DNA from: Halieaceae bacterium
Lineage (GTDB): Bacteria > Pseudomonadota > Gammaproteobacteria > Pseudomonadales > Halieaceae
DNA length: 12,652 nucleotides
Direction: 5' to 3'
NCBI GenBank assembly: GCA_003331685.1
Contig: QOPK01000051.1
Coordinates: 1 to 12,652 of the forward strand
Below are positions 7,635 through 12,652 of this stretch, piece after piece (within the stretch, counting starts at the first letter, position 1; every line of letters begins with the position of its first letter). The translations under genes were made by a program, and so were the position numbers. Under the pieces are notes generated by a model, which was not told the DNA's origin, searched no databases, and was given only the letters and a program-made list of their open reading frames with translations.

Positions 7635-8672
7635 ATGACCACCCTCGGGGAGCTCGCCAAAGTCTTGGAGCTCGAGCTCCGGGGGGATCCAGCACGTTCT
7701 ATCGCCAACATAGCGGCACTAGAGTCCGCCACCGCTGGTGACCTGAGCTTCGTCTCGGAAAAAAAACATCTTCACAAGGTTTCCGACACCAATGCGGGCG
7801 CACTCATCTTGCACCCTGATTGGGTCGAGGCATGGCCTGGTTGTGCGTTACTGAGTACTGCGCCCTATGTGGCTTTTGCCAAAGCGACCCGGATCTTTGA
7901 TAACCATCCGCCCAGCAGCGGGCAGATCCATGAGCATGCCTCCGTTGCAGACAGTGCGCGCATTGGTGCTGATGCCACCATTGATGCGCGCGCGCGCGTA
8001 GAGGCGAATGTAGTGCTGGGAGACCGAGTCTGGATTGGCGCAGGCGCTTACATCGGCCACGGAGCAAGTATTGGTGCTGATACCGTGATCAAGCCCGGTG
8101 CCGTTATCTGTCACGCCGTGAAAATCGGCCAGCGGTGCACGATTCACCCCAACGCGACGATCGGTGCAGATGGTTTTGGCTACGCGCGTAGCGAAGAGGG
8201 GTGGGTGAAAATCGAACAGCTCGCGACGGTTGTGATTGGCGACGATGTTGAAATCGGGTCCAACTCGACGGTTGATCGTGGTGCACTCGAAGACACCGTG
8301 GTGGAAGATGGCGTGATCATCGATAACCTCGTGCAACTCGGGCACGGGGTGCGAGTCGGCCGTCAGACGGTGATTGTCTCGCAAGTGGGCGTCTCGGGCA
8401 GCACAAAAATTGGCGCCCGATGTGTGATCGCGGGGCAGGCCGGCTTAGCGGGACACCTAGTGATCGCCGACGACGTGCATATTGGCGGTCAAGGCAGAGT
8501 GGCGAGCTCGGTGACCGAAGCGGGGCACTATTCATCCGGTACGCCCATTCAACCTCTCAGGTCTTGGCTGAGAAGCGCCTCAAGATTTACTCAATTAGAC
8601 CAGATGGCTAAGCGTATCGCGGAACTGGAGAAAGCCACCGGTCTCGATCAGCAAGAGGATGACAAGGCGTGA
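7635..8672 (+). CDS. lpxD: UDP-3-O-(3-hydroxyacyl)glucosamine N-acyltransferase LpxD
   Basis: LpxD adds the second 3-hydroxyacyl chain, from acyl-ACP, to the 2-amino group of UDP-3-O-acylglucosamine, the third step of lipid A synthesis. The 345-residue protein begins with the uridine-binding domain (about 1-100, including [13 protein letters not shown] 33-45). A left-handed beta-helix of hexapeptide repeats follows (about 101-290; for example [23 protein letters not shown]). The catalytic His is expected at His237 in NLVQLGHGV (231-239), where many gammaproteobacterial enzymes read [14 protein letters not shown] (300-308) and a C-terminal helix (316-334) match the acyl-ACP recognition end. 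The ATG at 7635 follows GTAGG and lies 5 bases after skp. The last 4 bases overlap fabZ (GTGA). Confidence 0.97.
   Translation: MTTLGELAKVLELELRGDPARSIANIAALESATAGDLSFVSEKKHLHKVSDTNAGALILHPDWVEAWPGCALLSTAPYVAFAKATRIFDNHPPSSGQIHEHASVADSARIGADATIDARARVEANVVLGDRVWIGAGAYIGHGASIGADTVIKPGAVICHAVKIGQRCTIHPNATIGADGFGYARSEEGWVKIEQLATVVIGDDVEIGSNSTVDRGALEDTVVEDGVIIDNLVQLGHGVRVGRQTVIVSQVGVSGSTKIGARCVIAGQAGLAGHLVIADDVHIGGQGRVASSVTEAGHYSSGTPIQPLRSWLRSASRFTQLDQMAKRIAELEKATGLDQQEDDKA
7667..7680 (+). repeat. Perfect 14-base palindrome near the lpxD start
   Basis: GGAGCTCGAGCTCC is identical to its reverse complement and lies 32 bases into lpxD. Its right half (7673-7680) can also pair with GGAGCTCG at 7649-7656, giving an alternative 8-base-pair stem with a 16-base loop close to the initiation region. 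The pattern is directly visible; any effect on lpxD translation is inference. Leu-Glu codons (LELEL) explain part of it. Confidence 0.45.
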
Positions 8673-9103
8673 TATTCGACATTGAAGAAATCCGCAATCG
8701 ACTTCCCCACCGCTATCCCTTCTTGTTGGTTGACCGGGTAGTGTCGGTAGAGCCGGGCGAGCGCATTGAAGCTTACAAAAATCTCAGCATCAATGAGCCA
8801 TTTTTTGACGGTCATTTCCCCGGTAAGCCCGTGTTCCCGGGAGTGCTGCTCCTTGAGGCTATGGCTCAGGCGGCCGGTATTCTGGGCTTTGTCACAATGG
8901 ACAAAACCCCAGCAGACGGCTCGATCTACTACTTCGTGGGCGCCGATAATCTGCGCTTTAAGCGACCCTGCGTGCCAGGGGATCAGGTCATGCTGTATGC
9001 CAGTATTTTGAGCGAGAGACGCGGTATCTGGAAGTTTGAAGTCGAGGCTCGCGTCGATGAAGAGTTGGCGGCGTCAGGCACCATCCTCTGTGCCGATCGT
9101 TGA
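8669..9103 (+). CDS. fabZ: 3-hydroxyacyl-ACP dehydratase FabZ
   Basis: FabZ dehydrates (3R)-hydroxyacyl-ACP to trans-2-enoyl-ACP in type II fatty acid elongation, and so competes with LpxA and LpxD for the same 3-hydroxyacyl-ACP. The 144 residues form a single hot-dog fold. The signature [20 protein letters not shown] (46-65) contains the catalytic His49 and Glu63. [13 protein letters not shown] (12-24) is the conserved N-terminal motif. The start is GTG at 8669, overlapping the lpxD stop by 4 bases (GTGA), with AGAGGA at 8654-8659 as a reasonable Shine-Dalgarno sequence. The overlap indicates translational coupling, which suits a gene set that must balance fatty acid and lipid A flux. The length and motifs fit FabZ rather than the longer FabA, and the location between lpxD and lpxA is diagnostic. 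Confidence 0.98.
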   Translation: MIFDIEEIRNRLPHRYPFLLVDRVVSVEPGERIEAYKNLSINEPFFDGHFPGKPVFPGVLLLEAMAQAAGILGFVTMDKTPADGSIYYFVGADNLRFKRPCVPGDQVMLYASILSERRGIWKFEVEARVDEELAASGTILCADR

Positions 9104-9106
9104 TCC

Positions 9107-9877
9107 GTGATCCACGAGACCGCCATTGTTGACCCGGGCGCTCGCCTCCATGAATCCGTGGAGGTGGGTCCCTGGTCATTGATCGGGCCCAAGGTTGAGA
9201 TTGGTGAGGGCACCAAGATCGAATCCCATGTGGTCATCAAAGGGCCCACACGCATTGGCGCTCGAAATCACATTTACCAGTTCTCGACGGTGGGGGAGGC
9301 GACACCCGACCTGAAGTATCGGGATGAACCAACCGAACTGCACATTGGTGATGACAATGTGATCAGAGAAAACGTGACCATCCATCGGGGTACCGTACAG
9401 GATCGCTCCGTGACTTCGGTGGGTCATCGCAATCTCATCATGGCTTACGTCCATATTGGCCACGACAGTCTGGTGGGTAACGACACCATTTTAGTGAACA
9501 ACACTGCGCTGGCCGGTCACGTTGAAATTGGCGATTGGGCGATTCTCTCGGGTTATACGCTGGTTCATCAATTCTGCAAGATCGGGGCGCACAGCTTCAG
9601 TGGCATGGGTACCTCGATTGGCAAAGACGTGCCGGCATTCGTCACGGTCGCAGGGAGCCCGGCTGAGGCGAAAACGATCAATGCCGAGGGATTGCGCCGA
9701 CGCGGTTTCGAGAGCACTGAGATTTCAGAATTGAGAAGAGCGTTCAAAATCCTCTATCGACAAGGTCTGACGCTCGATGCTGCCCTAGAACGACTAGAAA
9801 GCATGGTAGCCGAGACCCCCAGCATCCAGGTACTGATCGACTCACTAAAACAATCCCAACGGGGCATCGTTCGTTAG
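9107..9877 (+). CDS. lpxA: UDP-N-acetylglucosamine acyltransferase LpxA
   Basis: LpxA starts lipid A synthesis by moving a 3-hydroxyacyl chain from ACP to the 3-OH of UDP-GlcNAc. The 256-residue protein begins IHETAIVDPGARL and consists of a left-handed beta-helix (about 1-185; repeats such as IGPKVE, IGEGTK, IGDDNVI) followed by a helical C-terminal domain (about 190-256) with GLRRRGF. The catalytic His is His119 in HIGHDSLVGN (116-125), aligned with E. coli His125. Counting from that His, the hydrocarbon-ruler position equivalent to E. coli Gly173 is Met167 in FSGMGTS. The start is GTG at 9107, 3 bases after fabZ and without a visible Shine-Dalgarno sequence. The gene overlaps lpxB by one base (TAGTG). 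Confidence 0.98.
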   Translation: MIHETAIVDPGARLHESVEVGPWSLIGPKVEIGEGTKIESHVVIKGPTRIGARNHIYQFSTVGEATPDLKYRDEPTELHIGDDNVIRENVTIHRGTVQDRSVTSVGHRNLIMAYVHIGHDSLVGNDTILVNNTALAGHVEIGDWAILSGYTLVHQFCKIGAHSFSGMGTSIGKDVPAFVTVAGSPAEAKTINAEGLRRRGFESTEISELRRAFKILYRQGLTLDAALERLESMVAETPSIQVLIDSLKQSQRGIVR

Positions 9878-11013
9878 TGTCACAGGAGTCGCTGCGCCTC
9901 GGTCTTTGCGCGGGTGAAGCGTCTGGCGATCTACTCGCAGGCTCGATCTTGCGGGCCTGGCAGCAACGCGGCACTTCACTCGACATAACAGGCATTGGCG
10001 GGGATCAGATGCAGGCCCAGGGTCTTGAGTCACTTTGCGCCATAGACCGGTTGGCCGTGATGGGTCTGGTAGAGCCGTTAAAAAGATTGCCGGAACTGCT
10101 GGGCATCCGCCGGCGGCTCATCGCGCAGCAGCGGCGCGTGGCGCCGGACCTCTTTGTCGGCGTAGATAGTCCCGATTTCAATCTGCCGATCGAGCGCCGC
10201 CTGCGCGCGTTGGGGATTCCCACCGCTCATCTGGTCAGCCCATCCGTATGGGCCTGGCGCCGGGGTCGACTCCGAAGTATCCGGGAGTCGGTCGATCGCA
10301 TGCTGTGCTTGTTGCCCTTCGAGGTGGATATCTATAAAGAGGCCGGCATTGACGCGATGTGTGTGGGCCACCCGTTGGTGGATGAGCTCCAGCAGTTACC
10401 CGCAGTAGAAGAGCTGCGGGCCTCCATGGGGCTCCCGTCCAACAAAACCTTGTTGGCCGTGCTGCCGGGCAGTCGGGAGGGAGAGGTGCGGCATTTGATG
10501 CCCGTCTTTGCCGACGCCATGCAGTTGCTGCAGGCACGACATACCAACCTGCACTTTGTGATTCCGGCAGCCAATGCCGAGCGACACAATCAGATTGAGT
10601 CGGTGCTCCAACCGGCTGCGCTACCGGTGAGCCTGATTCGCGGTCAGGGGCGCGAGGTCATGCGATGTAGCGATGCAATCATGATCGCCTCAGGCACCGC
10701 GACATTGGAAGCGATGCTGTTGCGCAAACCAATGGTCATTAGTTACCGCATGGCATCGCTGTCTTGGGGCATCCTGTCGCGCCTAGTGAAGACTCCGCAT
10801 GTTGGTTTGCCCAACGTGTTGGCCGGCGAAGAGATTGTCCCAGAACTCCTGCAGCACCATGCCACTGCCTCGCGACTTGCCGACGCAGTCTCGGGGCTCT
10901 TGGAGGGTGATGGGGAGAGGCAGGTAGGGCGATTCGACGAATTGGCTGGGCTGATCGGCGGCAACTTTGCCGAGCGCAGTATCGATGCGCTGTTGCCGTT
11001 GGTTAAGCAGTGA
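9877..11013 (+). CDS. lpxB: Lipid-A-disaccharide synthase LpxB
   Basis: LpxB (glycosyltransferase family 19) joins UDP-2,3-diacylglucosamine to lipid X to make the beta-1,6 disaccharide of lipid A at the inner face of the cytoplasmic membrane. The 378 residues contain [13 protein letters not shown] (10-22), [16 protein letters not shown] (94-109) with Asp97 matching the catalytic Asp98 of E. coli, [11 protein letters not shown] (121-131), VGHPLVDE (163-170), LPGSREGEV (196-204) with Arg200 corresponding to E. coli Arg201, and the C-terminal nucleotide-binding segment [20 protein letters not shown] (271-290). The start is GTG at 9877, sharing one base with the lpxA stop (TAGTG). There is only a weak G-rich stretch upstream, so translational coupling is likely. 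Confidence 0.98.
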   Translation: MSQESLRLGLCAGEASGDLLAGSILRAWQQRGTSLDITGIGGDQMQAQGLESLCAIDRLAVMGLVEPLKRLPELLGIRRRLIAQQRRVAPDLFVGVDSPDFNLPIERRLRALGIPTAHLVSPSVWAWRRGRLRSIRESVDRMLCLLPFEVDIYKEAGIDAMCVGHPLVDELQQLPAVEELRASMGLPSNKTLLAVLPGSREGEVRHLMPVFADAMQLLQARHTNLHFVIPAANAERHNQIESVLQPAALPVSLIRGQGREVMRCSDAIMIASGTATLEAMLLRKPMVISYRMASLSWGILSRLVKTPHVGLPNVLAGEEIVPELLQHHATASRLADAVSGLLEGDGERQVGRFDELAGLIGGNFAERSIDALLPLVKQ

Positions 11014-11612
11014 TGACACCCGCTGATCTCTTCGACGGTATAGCGTGTCACCTCGTAGCAGGTGTCGATGAGGTGGGTCGAGGGCCACTGGCTGGCGATG
11101 TCGTGGCGGCGGCCGTGATTCTCGCCGAATCTCACCTTGATGGCGTCACAGACTCCAAAATGCTGACTGCTGAGCGACGCGAAGTATTAGCCGAGCGTAT
11201 CCGGGACGAGGCAGTCAGCTGGGCGCTCGGACGCGCCACCGTGGCTGAGATTGATGAGCTGAATATCTTGCAGGCGTCGCTGTTGGCAATGCGTCGGGCG
11301 GTCGAGGCCTTACCAATACAACCGTCACTGGTGCTGGTAGACGGTAATCGCTTGCCCACGTGGCCCTATGAGGCGCGTGCCATCATCAAAGGCGACTTGA
11401 CCGAACCCAGCATTGGTGCCGCATCTATCCTGGCTAAAGTGCAGCGTGACGGCGAGATGATAGCGCTCAATCAGCAGTACCCTGGATACGGATTCGACCG
11501 TCACAAAGGCTACCCCACGAAGGCCCATTTGGCAGCGCTTAGACAACTGGGTGTGTCTCCCGCACACAGAAAAAGCTTTGGCCCCGTCAGACGCTTGCTG
11601 GCGGGACCCTAG
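11013..11612 (+). CDS. rnhB: Ribonuclease HII
   Basis: RNase HII nicks DNA at single misincorporated ribonucleotides, starting ribonucleotide excision repair, and also cuts RNA in RNA-DNA hybrids. The 199-residue protein (from ATG 11013) has [15 protein letters not shown] (16-30) with Asp19 and Glu20, TDSKML (46-51), VDGNRLP (109-115) with Asp110, [20 protein letters not shown] (126-145) with Asp128, and [13 protein letters not shown] (164-176). All four acidic catalytic residues are present. The ATG shares a base with the lpxB stop (TGATG). A GTG one codon earlier (11010) could also be used and would add one Met. The gene regularly lies between lpxB and dnaE in gammaproteobacteria. RNase HI is excluded by the DEVGRG and GASxLAKVxR-type motifs. 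Confidence 0.97.
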   Translation: MTPADLFDGIACHLVAGVDEVGRGPLAGDVVAAAVILAESHLDGVTDSKMLTAERREVLAERIRDEAVSWALGRATVAEIDELNILQASLLAMRRAVEALPIQPSLVLVDGNRLPTWPYEARAIIKGDLTEPSIGAASILAKVQRDGEMIALNQQYPGYGFDRHKGYPTKAHLAALRQLGVSPAHRKSFGPVRRLLAGP

Positions 11613-11630
11613 GTGGGATAGCGTTCAGTC

Positions 11631-12652
11631 ATGACCTCGTTTGTTCACCTCCGGCTCCATAGCGAATATTCCCTGATTGATGGTTTGCTCCGCATTGGTC
11701 CCACGCTGGATCGAGTCGCAGAGCTCGATATGCCGGCGGTGGCGATTACCGATCACCACAATTTCTTTGGGTTGGTGAAGGCCTACAAGGCGGCTGAGAG
11801 TCTGGGGGTGAAACTCATTGTCGGGGCAGACTTGCATGTCGTAGATCCTCATGATGAGGATCGGCACCATGAGATTTGTCTCCTCGCTCAGAACGAGACG
11901 GGCTATCGCAATCTGATGCTGCTACTGTCACGCTCATACCAGCAAGGGCAATACTTGGGCAGGCCGAGGGTCCACCGGGCATGGATTCAGGAGTACGCCG
12001 AGGGTGTCATCGCTCTATCGGGTGGTCGGCAGGGGGATATCGGTCAAGCATTGTTGAATGGCCGCGAGGTTGATGCACGCGCCGCGCTGCATGACTGGCA
12101 GGCCTGCTTCCCAGACCGGTTCTATTTGGAGTTACAACGAACAGGCCGATCAGGCGAAGAAGACTATATCCACGCAGCCGTAGCGCTGGCGGCAGAGCAT
12201 CACTGCCCGGTGGTAGCAACCAATGACGTACGTTTTCTAGAGGCGGGGGAGTTTGAAGCCCACGAGGCTCGGGTATGCATCGGTGATGGGCGGACGCTGG
12301 ATGACCCGCGACGAATACGCGCTTATTCGGATCAACAGTACCTTCGCTCCGCCGAGGAAATGGCTGAGTTGTTCTCTGATATCCCTGAAGCACTCGAGAA
12401 CTCTGTCGAAATTGCCAGACGATGTACGGTGTCTCTGACGCTGGGCCAGCCTTTTCTACCAAACTATCCGGTACCTAAAGAAGAGACGATTGAGGCTTTC
12501 CTGAGTCGACTATCTCATGAGGGGTTGCAGCGGCGTTTTCCCGAATGGAACGAACAGCAGTTGGAACCGTATCGTCAGCGTCTTGAGTTTGAGCTCAATA
12601 CCATCAACCAGATGGGCTTCCCCGGTTATTTCCTCGTGGTCATGGACTTTAT
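11631..12652 (+). CDS. dnaE: DNA polymerase III alpha subunit, N-terminal part (3' end outside window)
   Basis: DnaE is the catalytic subunit of the replicative polymerase. From ATG 11631 the frame is open to the window edge, giving 340 of an expected roughly 1160 residues. It starts with the PHP domain: FVHLRLHSEYSLIDG (4-18), VAITDHHNFFGLVKAY and VGADLHV. This is followed by NETGYRNLMLLLSRSYQQG, VVATNDVRFL and SDIPEALENSVEIARRC, and the window ends in NQMGFPGYFLVVMDF, the start of the palm region just before the expected polymerase glycine-rich motif. The PHP metal site looks degenerate (Arg in the first HxH position, Arg after NDV), as in E. coli, where proofreading is supplied by DnaQ. 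AGGTGGG at 11611-11617 is a plausible if distant Shine-Dalgarno sequence. It follows rnhB by 18 bases. Confidence 0.98.
   Translation, partial: MTSFVHLRLHSEYSLIDGLLRIGPTLDRVAELDMPAVAITDHHNFFGLVKAYKAAESLGVKLIVGADLHVVDPHDEDRHHEICLLAQNETGYRNLMLLLSRSYQQGQYLGRPRVHRAWIQEYAEGVIALSGGRQGDIGQALLNGREVDARAALHDWQACFPDRFYLELQRTGRSGEEDYIHAAVALAAEHHCPVVATNDVRFLEAGEFEAHEARVCIGDGRTLDDPRRIRAYSDQQYLRSAEEMAELFSDIPEALENSVEIARRCTVSLTLGQPFLPNYPVPKEETIEAFLSRLSHEGLQRRFPEWNEQQLEPYRQRLEFELNTINQMGFPGYFLVVMDF

Noticed and set aside
7848..8384. Minus-strand open frame of 178 codons opposite lpxD
   Set aside because: It mirrors the hexapeptide-repeat codons of lpxD, giving a low-complexity product without family features; treated as a shadow.
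1..12652. An undescribed defence, mobile or biosynthetic system
   Set aside because: All coding capacity is accounted for by conserved housekeeping genes in a standard order, with no cargo insertion, repeats array, integrase or atypical gene.

Overview
This window is a stretch of bacterial chromosome carrying the conserved cell-envelope biogenesis cluster, with twelve genes on the + strand in the order frr (3' end), uppS, cdsA, dxr, rseP, bamA, skp, lpxD, fabZ, lpxA, lpxB, rnhB, followed by the 5' part of dnaE. The two outer genes run off the window edges. This order is typical of Gammaproteobacteria. Fairly high GC, a Pseudomonas-like LpxA and an outer-membrane assembly gene set point to a free-living, possibly marine, gammaproteobacterium; the genus cannot be fixed from the sequence alone.

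Layout. Bases 1-162 end ribosome recycling factor. Bases 182-2971 hold lipid-precursor enzymes: undecaprenyl diphosphate synthase (lipid carrier), CDP-diacylglycerol synthase (phospholipids) and DXP reductoisomerase (isoprenoid precursors that feed UppS). RseP (2981-4336) is the site-2 protease of the envelope stress pathway. After the only gap above 30 bases (4337-4448) come the outer-membrane protein assembly factors BamA (4449-7088) and Skp (7114-7629). Then four lipid A/fatty acid genes lpxD-fabZ-lpxA-lpxB (7635-11013) follow, with stop/start overlaps at two of the three junctions. RNase HII (11013-11612) and the PHP and early polymerase part of DNA polymerase III alpha (11631-end) close the window.

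The genes work together to build the Gram-negative envelope: isoprenoid and phospholipid supply, lipid A assembly, and chaperoning and insertion of outer-membrane proteins, with RseP coupling envelope stress to gene expression. Junctions are short or overlapping, five starts are GTG, and several genes have little or no Shine-Dalgarno sequence, which suggests one long co-transcribed, translationally coupled unit. I see no tRNA, rRNA, CRISPR, mobile element or clear terminator, and no sign of an undescribed system. The most informative observations are a methionine at the LpxA acyl-chain ruler position (predicting C10 hydroxyacyl lipid A), a relocated cysteine pair in BamA, the rseP-bamA gap, and a palindrome near the lpxD start.
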